Below, in pieces: positions 44,944-54,225 of a stretch of DNA of 64,000 nt. Position numbers and translations under genes: made by a program. The first letter of the stretch is position 1. The number at the start of each line of letters is the position of its first letter. Source of the DNA: Photobacterium ganghwense. GTDB lineage: Bacteria > Pseudomonadota > Gammaproteobacteria > Enterobacterales > Vibrionaceae. The notes under the pieces are model-generated. The model was not told the DNA's origin. It saw nothing but the letters and a program-made list of their open reading frames with translations, and did not search any database. The stretch spans positions 558,001 to 622,000 of the forward strand of contig NZ_PYMI01000004.1 of assembly GCF_003025595.1 (NCBI RefSeq), read 5' to 3'.

Positions 44944-45951
44944 ATGCTCTCAGACACAAATCCAGAGACAAGCTCAGAAACCATGAGCTACCGTGAGGCA
45001 TTGCGGGCCGGACTGGTCGAAGCACTCACACAGGATCGGCGGGTTTTCCTGATGGGTGAAGATGTCGGGCGCTATGGGGGCTGCTATGCGGTCAGCAAGG
45101 GGTTGCTTGCTCAGTTTGGTGCTGACCGCATCATCGATACTCCGCTGTGCGAATCCGGTTTCGTCGGGGTCGGCATTGGCGCGGCTCTCGGCGGGATGCG
45201 ACCCATTGTCGAAGTCATGACCGTCAATTTCAGCCTGCTGGCGATGGATCAGATCGTCAATACCGCAGCCACCCTACGCCATATGTCAGGTGGTCAGTTT
45301 AATGTTCCTCTGGTTATCCGCATGGCTTGCGGTGCCGGCAGACAGCTTGCCGCCCAGCACTCACACAGCTGGGAAAATTTCTACGCCCATATTCCCGGCC
45401 TGAAAGTCCTGAGCCCGGCGACGCACGGTGATGCGCGGCATATGTTAGGGCAGGCGCTGGCTGATCCGGACCCAGTGCTGATTTTCGAGCATGTCATGCT
45501 GCTCAATGAACCCGGCGCCGTGCCGGATTCGCCGGATGCCCCGATGGAAAAAGCCCTTATTCGACGTCTGGGCTCCGACATCAGCCTCATCAGCTACGGC
45601 GGTAACCTGCACAAAGCCTTGACGGCCGCCGAGCAACTGGAACAGGATGGCATTTCAGCCGAAGTGGTGGATCTGCGCTGCCTGCGCCCGCTGGACAAAT
45701 CAACACTGCTGGAAAGCGTTCGCAAAACGCACCGCGCTGTCATCATTGATGAAGGCTGGAAAACCGGCAGCCTGGCAGGCGAAATCAGTGCCATCATCAT
45801 GGAGGACGGATTCTGGAGCCTGGATGCCCCGGTCAAAAGAATCTGTAGCGCGGAAGTCCCCATCCCCTATCCTCAGCATCTGGAGCAGGCGGCCCTGCCT
45901 CAGGTCGAACAGATTGTTGCCGCCGCCTTAGCGACGATGGATGGCCGCTGA
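44944..45951 (+). CDS. Pyruvate (or acetoin) dehydrogenase E1 component, beta subunit
   Basis: A 335-residue E1-beta from ATG 44944 (MLSDTN), with [42 protein letters not shown] and the C-terminal transketolase domain ([16 protein letters not shown], then [11 protein letters not shown]). This start has AGGGGG upstream. An in-frame ATG at 44827, overlapping the E1-alpha stop, would add 39 low-complexity Glu/Arg/Thr residues that the family lacks, so either is possible. It pairs with E1-alpha to decarboxylate the 2-oxo acid and load the lipoyl arm of E2. Confidence 0.9.
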   Translation: MLSDTNPETSSETMSYREALRAGLVEALTQDRRVFLMGEDVGRYGGCYAVSKGLLAQFGADRIIDTPLCESGFVGVGIGAALGGMRPIVEVMTVNFSLLAMDQIVNTAATLRHMSGGQFNVPLVIRMACGAGRQLAAQHSHSWENFYAHIPGLKVLSPATHGDARHMLGQALADPDPVLIFEHVMLLNEPGAVPDSPDAPMEKALIRRLGSDISLISYGGNLHKALTAAEQLEQDGISAEVVDLRCLRPLDKSTLLESVRKTHRAVIIDEGWKTGSLAGEISAIIMEDGFWSLDAPVKRICSAEVPIPYPQHLEQAALPQVEQIVAAALATMDGR

Positions 45952-47336
45952 TGAGCAGCCAGTCATTTGATATTGTGATGCCTTCACTGGGTGCTGACAT
46001 GCGAGACGGCACCCTGACGGAATGGATGGTGGCCGAAGGTGACCATGTCAACAAAGGTGACAGCATCGCCGTCATTGAAACCAGTAAAGGCGCTATTGAG
46101 ATGGAAAGCTACCACAGCGGCACCATCAGCAAAATTCTGGTGCAGCCGGTCATCAGTCTGCCGGTCGGATCCATCCTGGCCAGCATAGAGGCTGACACGA
46201 TAGAGGCTGACACACTGCCGACCGCCGAACAGGTTATGGCACCGCCCGATATACCTCAATCGGAGACGTCTCAACCGGAAATACCGGAACCGCTTTCACC
46301 GCAGGCTTACGTCTCTGAAGCCAGCATCTCTGGGCCCAACGTTTCTGAACCCAGCATCTCCGGGCCTATCATGGCACAACCTGCACCATCAGAGATCAGA
46401 ATTTTGGCCTCCCCCGCAGCCAGAACACAGGCCCGTCAGCACGATCTGAATTTAGCAAGCATCGTCGGCAGCGGGCCGATGGGTGCCATCTTGCTGCGGG
46501 ATCTCGACACCGCACATCAAGTGGTATCGGGCTACAACGTCGAACCAACCGCTTCTGCTCAGCAAACTGCCGTGCCTGCTGCGATGGCCACCGCAGCAGG
46601 CCCTTCAACCCAGAGTGTTGAAAACACCGCCTCCCGTGACAGCCGCGACAACCGGGATCCGGCCGCGATGCGAGCAGCAATCGCCGCAGCAATGGAAAAA
46701 TCGAAACGGGAAATTCCCCATTATTACCTAAGCCTGGACGTGGATCTTACCCGCACTCAACAATGGCTAAATGAACAAAACGCCGGGCGTGATCCCGAAC
46801 ACCGTCTCCTATTGCCTGCTTTACTACTCAAAGCCATTGCAACGGTTCTGCCTAACTTCCCATCTTTAAACGGTTATTTTCAAAATGGTGAGTTCAAACC
46901 TGAGAAAGCGGTGCACATCGGGACGGTAATCAGCCTGCGTGAAGGTGGGCTTATGGTGCCGGCTATTCATGATGTTAGCCGGCTCTCGGTCGATGACACC
47001 ATGCTGGCACTGCGCGATATCAGCAACCGGAGCCGTACTGGCCGCCTGCGCAGCTCTGAGTTGACCGACGCCACAATCACCCTGACCAGTATCGGTGAGA
47101 GAGGCTCTGACAGTGTGTTTGGTGTGATTTACCCACCGCAAGTCGCGATTCTGGGCGCGGGTCGTTTACGCCAGACGCTCCAGGTCAGAACCGATGACAA
47201 GGGTTACAACCAAATCGCTATCTGCGACACCATGACGGTCACGCTCAGTGCCGACCACAGGGTCAGTGACGGCATACAGGGGGCGAAGTTTTTACATGCC
47301 CTGTCGCAGCAATTACAAAAACCGGAGCAGCTATGA
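45951..47336 (+). CDS. Dihydrolipoamide acyltransferase E2 component
   Basis: A 461-residue E2. A single lipoyl domain (about 5-80) has the lipoylated lysine K46 in ETSKGAIEM. A long linker (about 85-145) is made of pentapeptide repeats, followed by a peripheral-subunit-binding domain (ASPAARTQARQHDLNLASIV). The catalytic domain (about 235-461) contains the active-site H436 and D440 in SADHRVSDG. ATG 45951 overlaps the E1-beta TGA, and its stop overlaps the ACP start. No E3 gene is present in the operon, so the cell's general dihydrolipoamide dehydrogenase must reoxidise it. Confidence 0.92.
   Translation: MSSQSFDIVMPSLGADMRDGTLTEWMVAEGDHVNKGDSIAVIETSKGAIEMESYHSGTISKILVQPVISLPVGSILASIEADTIEADTLPTAEQVMAPPDIPQSETSQPEIPEPLSPQAYVSEASISGPNVSEPSISGPIMAQPAPSEIRILASPAARTQARQHDLNLASIVGSGPMGAILLRDLDTAHQVVSGYNVEPTASAQQTAVPAAMATAAGPSTQSVENTASRDSRDNRDPAAMRAAIAAAMEKSKREIPHYYLSLDVDLTRTQQWLNEQNAGRDPEHRLLLPALLLKAIATVLPNFPSLNGYFQNGEFKPEKAVHIGTVISLREGGLMVPAIHDVSRLSVDDTMLALRDISNRSRTGRLRSSELTDATITLTSIGERGSDSVFGVIYPPQVAILGAGRLRQTLQVRTDDKGYNQIAICDTMTVTLSADHRVSDGIQGAKFLHALSQQLQKPEQL
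46245..46379 (+). repeat. Nine degenerate 15-bp repeats forming the E2 linker
   Basis: Nine successive pentapeptides (PDIPQ, SETSQ, PEIPE, PLSPQ, AYVSE, ASISG, PNVSE, PSISG, PIMAQ) span the flexible linker between lipoyl and E3-binding domains. Just upstream, at about 46190-46214, the unit IEADT is duplicated. Confidence 0.8.
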
Positions 47337-47587
47337 CAACCAACGGCAATAACGACAACATCAGGGACCTGGTCATGCAGGCTATCCAAAACATTGCGCC
47401 GGAAATCACCGAAAGCGATATTGATCCTGATGAAGATCTGCGCGAGGAATGCGACCTCGATTCAATGGATTTCCTCAATCTGCTGGATGCCCTGAAACGA
47501 AGCTGCGGCGTCAGCATTCCGGAGTCTGACTACCCGCAAATCAGATCGTTCTCCGCTTTGGTGAATTATCTGAACGCGCGCACCTGA
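47333..47587 (+). CDS. Acyl carrier protein-like phosphopantetheine protein
   Basis: An 84-residue acidic four-helix carrier with the attachment serine S44 in CDLDSMDFLNLL, fitting the DSL/DSM consensus. The Glu/Asp-rich segment ESDIDPDEDLREE precedes it. It begins inside the last codons of the E2 gene (4-bp overlap), so it belongs to the ligase/E1/E2 operon. No fatty-acid or polyketide genes adjoin. The placement suggests it receives an acyl group generated by the ligase or by the dehydrogenase complex; that is inference. Confidence 0.85.
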   Translation: MTTNGNNDNIRDLVMQAIQNIAPEITESDIDPDEDLREECDLDSMDFLNLLDALKRSCGVSIPESDYPQIRSFSALVNYLNART

Positions 47588-47628
47588 ATACGATTCTCTG
47601 AAAAATGAGAGTTACAGGACGCAGCCAA

Positions 47629-50352
47629 TCAAGATCTCGGCGGAAGCAAGCCGGTACGAATATCATGCAACAGCAAACGAAGTCGCTTTTCAATTTCGAT
47701 GATTGCAAAAAACACCACTCCGACAACGACAATGATCACCCCGTCCCAGCACGGCACGGCCTCGGTGGCAAAGAGCGCCTGCAATGGCGGCAGATACGTC
47801 ATGGCAAACTGTGCCGCCGTGACACACACGATTGTTGCCCAAACCACTTTGGTTCCGACAATCAACTCCCATTTCAATGACGTGCCATAAATATTTCGGA
47901 TAAAGAACAGATGGAAGATTTCCATCACCACAAGCGTATTCAGGGCAATGGTACGCGCCAATTCGACGGAATACGCCTGCTCGACAGCATAGGCGTACAT
48001 CCCGAACACCCCGCCAAGCAGCAAGAGTGACACAAAAATAATTCGCCATGCCAGCTCACCATTCAGAATGGGCTCATACCGCGGTCGCGGCGGTCGTTGC
48101 ATGGTGTTCTTTTCTGTCGGTTCAAACGCCAGTGCAATCCCAAGGGTGATCGCAGTGATCAGGTTCACCCAGAGGATCTGGATCGGGGTAATCGGCAGCG
48201 TCATACCAAACAGGAGCGCAACCACGATCGTCAGCGCTTCACCGGCATTGGTAGGCAAGGTCCAACTGATGACCTTCTTGATGTTGTCATAGACCGTTCG
48301 CCCTTCACGCACAGCGGCAACGATTGAGGCAAAATTATCATCAGCCAACACCAGTTCCGCCGCTTCTTTCGCGGCTTCACTGCCTTTTCGCCCCATGGCG
48401 ATCCCGGCATCGGCGCGCTTGAGTGCAGGTGCATCGTTGACGCCGTCGCCGGTCATCGCAATCGTCAGGCCATGCGACTGCAGTGCCATGACCAACCGCA
48501 ATTTGTCTTCCGGACTGGTGCGGGCAAAAATGTCGGTTTCCATCACTGCCGCCGCCAGCGAGCTATCGTCCATGCCAGCCAGATCAGCACCGGTTAACAC
48601 CTTGTCAGGGTTCTGCAGCCGGAGCTGTTTGGCAATGGCCGCCGCGGTTCCTTTGTGATCGCCGGTGATCATTTTTACGCGGATCCCGGCGGTATGGCAT
48701 TCAGCGATCGCAGCAATGGCCTCTGGGCGCGGCGGATCAATCAGCCCGACCATACCAATGAAAACCAGATCCTGCTCAACATCGGTAAATTCCAGCACGG
48801 TATGCTCCGGCGGTACCGGTTTGACCGCAAAGGCAAGTACGCGCTGTCCCTGCGACGCAATATCCTCTGCCTTCTCATGCCAGTAGCCAGGGTCAAACAC
48901 TTCACTGTCGCCCACTACCGTACGTTGCCGGGTACACATCACAAAAATCTGCTCCGGCGCTCCTTTCACTGCGATAAACGCGTGGTTCTCGTGGTCATGA
49001 ATCAGGGTCGCCATAAAGCGGTGTTTGGCATCAAACGGAATCACATCAGTTCGCATCCATCCTGACAGCTCGTCGGTGAGATCAAGACCGAGCTTGCCAC
49101 TCAGTGCCAGCAAAGCGCCTTCCATCGGGTCACCCAGCACCGCCCATGCACCGTCACTGCAATGCAGGGTCGCGTCATTACACAGCGCCGCCACTCTGCC
49201 AATCTCATCCAAAATAGCGTGCTCGCTCGCACTGACTGCCACCTCATTTAAGCGGATTTCTCCTTCCGGCTCGTATCCCACACCATCCAGGGAAAAGACG
49301 TGCGATTCCGTTACCACACTCACCGCCATCATCTCATTACAGGTCAGAGTGCCGGTCTTGTCCGTGCAGATCACCGATACTGCGCCTATGGTTTCAATCG
49401 CAGGCAAACGCCGGACAATCGCATTGCGACGCGCCATGGCCTGTACACCTACGGCCAGCGTGATAGTCAGTACCGCCGGAAGCCCTTCCGGGATAGCCGC
49501 AACGGACAAGCCAACCACAGCCATGAACATATCGGAAAATGCAAAGTTTTCGACAACATACCCAAAAACCAGCAGCACGGCGGCAAGCAGCAAAATGAGG
49601 GCGGTTAACCAACGAGCGAACACATCCATTTGCCGGAGCAGCGGGGTGGTTAAAGTTTCAACGGTGGAAAGCATACCGCTAATCCGGCCAAGCTCAGTGC
49701 TAGCACCGGTGGCCACCACCACTCCCCATCCTATCCCGCTGGTCACCAGTGTACCGCTGTATGCCATGCATACCCGATCACCAAGCGGCGTGCTGGGCGC
49801 AACGGCATCAGTGTCTTTTTTCACGGGAACAGACTCACCGGTCAGTATCGCTTCCTGAATTTGCAACCCGTTGACCTGCACAAGTCGCAAATCGGCAGAT
49901 ACCTTGTCACCGGCTTCCAACAGCACAATGTCACCCGGCACCAGTTCTTCCCCATCTATGGAACGGCGGATACCCTCCCGTCGCACCGAGGCTTTCAGTG
50001 CCAGCATATGGCGGATAGCATCCATTGCTTCTTCGGCCTTCCCCTCCTGAAAATACCCGATAACTGCGTTCACAATAACAACAGCCAGAATTACACAGGT
50101 ATCGGCAATGTGGCCCAGCACCGCCGTCATCGCCGCAGAGCAAAGAAGCACGTAGATAAGAATATTGTGAAACTGACGCAAAAAGCGGAGAAAGGGATGC
50201 TGTCGAGGAGGAGCCGGTAAGCAATTGGGACCATAGGCATTGAGACGCTTCGCTGCTTCATCAGAAGACAGCCCGTCTCTGTTTGCGTTCAGGGTATCAA
50301 TCGCATCTTCCGATGCCATCTCATGCCATAACTGGTCAGCTTTATTTTGCAT
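47629..50352 (-). CDS. Cation-transporting P-type ATPase (P2, calcium-pump-like)
   Basis: A 907-residue ion pump. It has an N-terminal cation-ATPase domain, the actuator (ILTGESVPVKKD), the phosphorylation site D331 in CTDKTGTLT, the nucleotide domain with KGAPEQ, and the hinge TGDGVNDAPALKRADAGIAMG. About ten membrane segments are visible. TM4 has AAIPEGLPAV, the PEGL motif of SERCA/PMCA-type pumps that bind calcium, though Na+, K+ or Mn2+ are possible. ATG 50352 has GAAGAG just before it. It converges on the acyl-carrier gene with only 41 bp between, and is not obviously part of either operon. Confidence 0.9.
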   Translation of the reverse strand: MQNKADQLWHEMASEDAIDTLNANRDGLSSDEAAKRLNAYGPNCLPAPPRQHPFLRFLRQFHNILIYVLLCSAAMTAVLGHIADTCVILAVVIVNAVIGYFQEGKAEEAMDAIRHMLALKASVRREGIRRSIDGEELVPGDIVLLEAGDKVSADLRLVQVNGLQIQEAILTGESVPVKKDTDAVAPSTPLGDRVCMAYSGTLVTSGIGWGVVVATGASTELGRISGMLSTVETLTTPLLRQMDVFARWLTALILLLAAVLLVFGYVVENFAFSDMFMAVVGLSVAAIPEGLPAVLTITLAVGVQAMARRNAIVRRLPAIETIGAVSVICTDKTGTLTCNEMMAVSVVTESHVFSLDGVGYEPEGEIRLNEVAVSASEHAILDEIGRVAALCNDATLHCSDGAWAVLGDPMEGALLALSGKLGLDLTDELSGWMRTDVIPFDAKHRFMATLIHDHENHAFIAVKGAPEQIFVMCTRQRTVVGDSEVFDPGYWHEKAEDIASQGQRVLAFAVKPVPPEHTVLEFTDVEQDLVFIGMVGLIDPPRPEAIAAIAECHTAGIRVKMITGDHKGTAAAIAKQLRLQNPDKVLTGADLAGMDDSSLAAAVMETDIFARTSPEDKLRLVMALQSHGLTIAMTGDGVNDAPALKRADAGIAMGRKGSEAAKEAAELVLADDNFASIVAAVREGRTVYDNIKKVISWTLPTNAGEALTIVVALLFGMTLPITPIQILWVNLITAITLGIALAFEPTEKNTMQRPPRPRYEPILNGELAWRIIFVSLLLLGGVFGMYAYAVEQAYSVELARTIALNTLVVMEIFHLFFIRNIYGTSLKWELIVGTKVVWATIVCVTAAQFAMTYLPPLQALFATEAVPCWDGVIIVVVGVVFFAIIEIEKRLRLLLHDIRTGLLPPRS

Positions 50353-51023
50353 CTCTTCAGTAATGATGTATTTCGGCGCTTAGCTCACCTAATAATCATG
50401 AACCAAATCGTGAAGTCACATCATTCCTTTCTTGATACGCCCGGCTATTGAGTCACTTTGCTGAGACACAACACAACTAAAAAACACCCAGCAAACACCC
50501 AGCAAACATTTGAAAAAACAGAAAAGAGGGTGTATTTCAAGAGAATCTAAAATTCACTGTCTCACCCCAATAACGGCAGGCACGGTTGAGCACTCAAGTG
50601 AAGTAACTGTAGTACTGAGATAGAGGCAGCAACACCGTGAGATCACAGATAAAGAAAGACAGCATCCTTTCCTCACTGCCGAGCCATACCACGAAGACTG
50701 CTTTTCATTGGACTGGTACGGTTTTATTGACTGACTTTCCTAAAATGACTTAATTGAAATCATTTTAATAAAAATGATAGATCACTAATTTATATTTATT
50801 TTTTAAAAACAAGCCCACTTTAAAAAAACAGGTATCAAGCCATATTAAATAACTGACTATTCTCATATTTATTTTATACCGTAAACATCTATCAAATTAG
50901 GAAGATAAATTAAAATCAATCTTCTTATTTCAGAGAATTAAATCTCCCATTTATGGGTTTGGTTCGATATTCTAATATATGTAAAAAGCTGCCCTCAATT
51001 CACAATTCTTGCCAGAGGATACA
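50353..51023. other. 671-bp intergenic region between P-type ATPase and choloylglycine-hydrolase-family gene
   Basis: I see no gene or terminator. Two ACACCCAGCAA units stand in tandem around 50485-50510. The half nearer the hydrolase gene (about 50740-50990) is markedly AT-rich and probably holds its promoter. Confidence 0.4.
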
Positions 51024-52085
51024 ATGAATAACATCAAAAAAGTCCTGATGGGCATTGCCCTTACCCTAGGGACAGGAGCAATAATTAATACGGCTCAGGC
51101 CTGTACCCGGGTGATCTACAAAGGAACAGAGAACCTGGTCATGACAGGAAGAAACATGGATTTTAGCCTGCCTATTCCGGCCAATCTGTGGCTGTTTCCA
51201 AAAGGAATGGACAGAGACGGTAGTGTGGGTCCGCATTCCGTTCAATGGAAGTCAAAATATGGCAGTCTGATCGCCAGTTCTTGGGATATTGCCACAACAG
51301 ACGGAATGAATGAGAAAGGGTTAGTCGCGAATTTGCTGTGGTTACTGGAAAGTCGCTATCCGGAGTCAGCACCTTCGTCAACTCATCCTGGTTTGGCTAT
51401 TTCGATGTGGGCGCAATATGTGTTAGATAACTTTGCAACAGTTGCTGAGTCAGTAGAACAATTATCAAAAGAGTCATTTGTTGTCGTCACGGACATGATT
51501 CCGGGCACACAGAAAATGACTACGGTGCATATGTCTATCTCGGATGCTACGGGTGACAGTGCCATTTTGGAGTATATTGACGGGAAACTGGTGATTCATC
51601 ACAACCCCGATTATCTCGTCATGACAAACGATCCGCCGTACCCTGAACAATTAGCAATTCAGAAGTACTGGCAAACCATTAGCGGCTCTGATTTTATGCC
51701 GGGTACGGTAAAATCATCCGATCGATTTGTCAGAGCGAATTACTTTATCAACAATACCCCAAAAACGGATGATGAACGCGTGGCGACAGCCGTTCTCATG
51801 AGCATCATGCGTCATACCTCAGTACCGTATGGCTATTCCATCGCGGGCCATCCGAATTTGTCCAGCACTCAATGGCGAGTCGTCGCCGATCAGACAAATT
51901 TACGATATACCTTTGAAACAGTTCTCTCACCCAACACTTTCTGGGTAGATTTGAAACAGTTGGATTTTTCCGAAAGCAGTTCGGCAAAAATGCTGGATGT
52001 CTCATCCGGCCAAATCTACGCGGGCGAAGTCTCAGCACATTTTCATGACGCCAAGCCCTTTAAATTCCAAGGACTAGCTCTCTAA
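51024..52085 (+). CDS. Exported choloylglycine hydrolase / penicillin V acylase family protein
   Basis: A 353-residue Ntn-hydrolase. A signal peptide (residues 1-26, ending NTAQA) precedes C27, so processing exposes C27 as the N-terminal nucleophile, as this family requires. The motifs CTRVIYKG, TGRNMDFSLP and DGMNEKGLVANLLWL match. Relatives hydrolyse the amide bond of bile salts, penicillin V or acyl-homoserine lactones. In a marine bacterium a quorum-signal or N-acyl amino acid substrate is more likely than bile salts, but sequence does not decide. ATG 51024 follows AGAGGATACA; a longer frame to 51009 is less likely. Confidence 0.88.
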   Translation: MNNIKKVLMGIALTLGTGAIINTAQACTRVIYKGTENLVMTGRNMDFSLPIPANLWLFPKGMDRDGSVGPHSVQWKSKYGSLIASSWDIATTDGMNEKGLVANLLWLLESRYPESAPSSTHPGLAISMWAQYVLDNFATVAESVEQLSKESFVVVTDMIPGTQKMTTVHMSISDATGDSAILEYIDGKLVIHHNPDYLVMTNDPPYPEQLAIQKYWQTISGSDFMPGTVKSSDRFVRANYFINNTPKTDDERVATAVLMSIMRHTSVPYGYSIAGHPNLSSTQWRVVADQTNLRYTFETVLSPNTFWVDLKQLDFSESSSAKMLDVSSGQIYAGEVSAHFHDAKPFKFQGLAL

Positions 52086-52137
52086 GAGCTCAGAAAAATT
52101 GGATTTGTATGGGTTGGATGAGCCAAATTTCAGATAC

Positions 52138-52169
52138 AAAAAAGCCGCTGTTAAACAGCGGCTTTTTTT
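52138..52169. terminator. Bidirectional terminator for the hydrolase gene and tRNA-Ser
   Basis: AGCCGCTGTT and AACAGCGGCT pair tightly, with A-run before and seven T after. It serves the plus-strand hydrolase gene and the minus-strand tRNA gene. Confidence 0.88.
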
Positions 52170-52173
52170 AATG

Positions 52174-52264
52174 TGGCGGAGAGATAGGGATTTGAACCCT
52201 AGATACGCTATTAACGTATGCCGGTTTTCAAGACCGGTGCTTTCAACCACTCAGCCATCTCTCC
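52174..52264 (-). tRNA. tRNA-Ser (anticodon UGA)
   Basis: Read on the minus strand, GGAGAGA and TCTCTCC form the acceptor stem with an encoded GCCA end. The anticodon stem CCGGT/ACCGG closes the loop CTTGAAA, giving anticodon TGA. A long variable arm (ATACGTTAATAGCGTAT), diagnostic of class II serine tRNAs, and the T-loop GGTTCAAATCC are present. The length is 91 nt including CCA. A terminator lies just downstream at 52138-52169. Confidence 0.97.
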
Positions 52265-52478
52265 GTAAGTGCAGGCATAGTAATGGAGTCCGTTCAGGTT
52301 GTAAAGGCACATAGAAACCAAGTGATTACTTAGCCGCCACCAAGGGGACATTTGTTGATTTTTGCTTCATTTTGTAAATAGACACTGGCAAACAGTGACC
52401 AACATAGCGCATATTAATTGAAACGAATCATGCTTGTTATGCCAAGATGACGGATAAATTCAATGATAAGGAGGAACA

Positions 52479-52826
52479 ATGTCCCTCGTTCAAGCGACTC
52501 TGACGCTCCCTGCACATCTTTTGCCTGGCGGCATTGAACCGGAGGCGTCCGTATTTGGCTTCCGTGAAGTCAGCAGACACCATCTTGAAGCCGATATAAA
52601 GTCCGGTCTGACGCGATTTATTTTTATGCATCCCATTCCAGAGCTGGACGAAAAGCAATTTGATCAGGCCGCAGAGCAATTTATGTGGAGAATGGCGAAA
52701 GGCACGCCTTATCAGGTTGATAAATCATTTACCAAGCCAGCACGCCATGAATGCCGCAGTTTTTTCTACAAGAAAAATGCGCTGTTCATGGAAGAGGCGT
52801 CGCTGGAATCGATTCTGACGAAATAA
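52479..52826 (+). CDS. Conserved-looking hypothetical protein (115 residues)
   Basis: The frame has a strong ribosome site (AAGGAGGAACA before the ATG) and a well-formed globular composition with no signal or membrane segment. There is a beta-rich start (SLVQATLTLPAHLLPGGIEP) and a basic/aromatic C-terminal half (CRSFFYKKNALFMEE). It stands alone between tRNA-Ser and a convergent YedI-type gene. I do not recognise the family. Confidence 0.72.
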   Translation: MSLVQATLTLPAHLLPGGIEPEASVFGFREVSRHHLEADIKSGLTRFIFMHPIPELDEKQFDQAAEQFMWRMAKGTPYQVDKSFTKPARHECRSFFYKKNALFMEEASLESILTK

Positions 52827-52899
52827 CCGGTAACTGGGTTAAAGCCTTTCTCCAGACACCCGCTCAGGCATTTTCTGCTTCTTTTATGCGGAGCAAATA

Positions 52900-52928
52900 A
52901 ACAAGGCGCTCATTTTGAACGCCTTGTT
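52900..52928. terminator. Hairpin between convergent hypothetical and YedI-type genes
   Basis: AACAAGGCG and CGCCTTGTT pair around an 11-base loop. The T-run is poor on both sides, so efficiency is uncertain. Confidence 0.6.
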
Positions 52929-52964
52929 TATTGGATAGAGGTTATTGAATCAGTTTTATTGTAC

Positions 52965-53888
52965 TTATTTAGCCGCCACGAACGTCGATTTCAGACGGCT
53001 GAACATCTTAACAACCACCAACACAACAGCCCCACTAAACAGACCCACAGCCGCGTTAACAAACGCCGGTAACATCCAGCTACCGCCCGGCACCACCGAT
53101 GCCCGCTCAGCCAGATGGTCCAGAATAATGTGCGAGTGTGGCATGCTGTGCACCACAATACCTCCCCCGACCAGGAACATGGCGATAGTGCCCACAACGG
53201 CCAGCGTCTTCATCAGATATGGTGCTGATTTTATCAGGCTGTTGCCGATCCCACGCTTAAACGTTCCCGGTTCACTCCGTTTTTCCAGATACAACCCGAG
53301 ATCATCAAGCTTAACAATGCCGGCCACCAGCCCGTAAACTCCGATGGTCATAACGATAGCAATAGCACTGACCACAAGCACCTGGGTCAGAATAGGCACC
53401 TCCTGCACCGTCCCGAGGGCAATCACGATGATCTCAGCAGAAAGGATAAAATCCGTACGGATTGCCCCCTGGATCTTATTGCGTTCGAATTCAACCAGAT
53501 CCTCAGCCGCATCCATCATCTCCAACTGATCAGACTCTTCAGGGCGAGCAGGGTGCAGCACTTTTTCGAGCACCTTTTCGAAGCCTTCAAAACACAAAAA
53601 CAGCCCCCCCATGAGCAGCATCGGCATGATCAGCCAAGGCGCAAAGGCACTGATGAGCAAGGCTGCCGGCACCAGAATGAGCTTGTTCCGAAACGACCCT
53701 TTGGCCACTGCCCAGACGACAGGAATTTCTCGTTCAGCCCGGACACCAGCCACTTGCTGTGCGTTCAAGGCTAAGTCATCACCCAACACCCCTGCTGTTT
53801 TTCGCGCCGCGACCTTACTCATGACTGCGACATCATCCAGTACCGTTGCGATGTCATCTAACAGGGTTAATAAACTTGCTCCAGCCAC
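52965..53888 (-). CDS. DUF808/YedI family inner-membrane protein
   Basis: A 307-residue membrane protein matching E. coli YedI in its N-terminal pattern (ASLLTLLDDIATVLDDVAVM, then KTAGVLGDDLALNAQQVAG) and in the central region rich in membrane segments (about 65-120 and 150-300). The function of the family is unknown. GTG 53888 is chosen because GAGGTG stands just upstream and it gives the YedI-like start; TTG 53900 is the frame limit. The gene is divergent from the cytochrome oxidase operon across 337 bp. Confidence 0.85.
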   Translation of the reverse strand: MAGASLLTLLDDIATVLDDVAVMSKVAARKTAGVLGDDLALNAQQVAGVRAEREIPVVWAVAKGSFRNKLILVPAALLISAFAPWLIMPMLLMGGLFLCFEGFEKVLEKVLHPARPEESDQLEMMDAAEDLVEFERNKIQGAIRTDFILSAEIIVIALGTVQEVPILTQVLVVSAIAIVMTIGVYGLVAGIVKLDDLGLYLEKRSEPGTFKRGIGNSLIKSAPYLMKTLAVVGTIAMFLVGGGIVVHSMPHSHIILDHLAERASVVPGGSWMLPAFVNAAVGLFSGAVVLVVVKMFSRLKSTFVAAK

Positions 53889-54225
53889 CAGACACCTCAA
53901 TATTTATCGATATTACTGTTTCTAACCATAGGGCCAGTTAGCCTTTCGTGGCGGAAAATCGTTCAGTAGAAAAGCATCCCGACAGGCCCTGATAAGCGCC
54001 ATCCTGAAAGGCCAACACACCTTAGTGAACAATTTTATTTTTGCTGATTATCTCGCGATGACAGCAAACGCCCACTAAAATGTAACAGGATATTACCATT
54101 ATTTGTTTATGTAGCTAGACATAAATTACCTGACTGCTCATTGGGTTATGTCACTTTAGGGGTTCCCGGTTAATCATAAGGCTCATTGCCAAGGACACAG
54201 CTGGCTTGTGCGAGGTTTTGTGCCT
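53889..54225. other. Divergent region between YedI-type gene and cytochrome oxidase operon
   Basis: No gene, repeat or firm operator is visible in these 337 bp. It should contain the oxidase promoter. I saw no FNR- or CRP-like site. Confidence 0.35.

Noticed and set aside
49025..49858. 277-codon Ser/Thr-rich plus-strand frame
   Set aside because: Exactly antisense to the P-type ATPase catalytic core; Ser/Thr richness is the usual antisense artefact.
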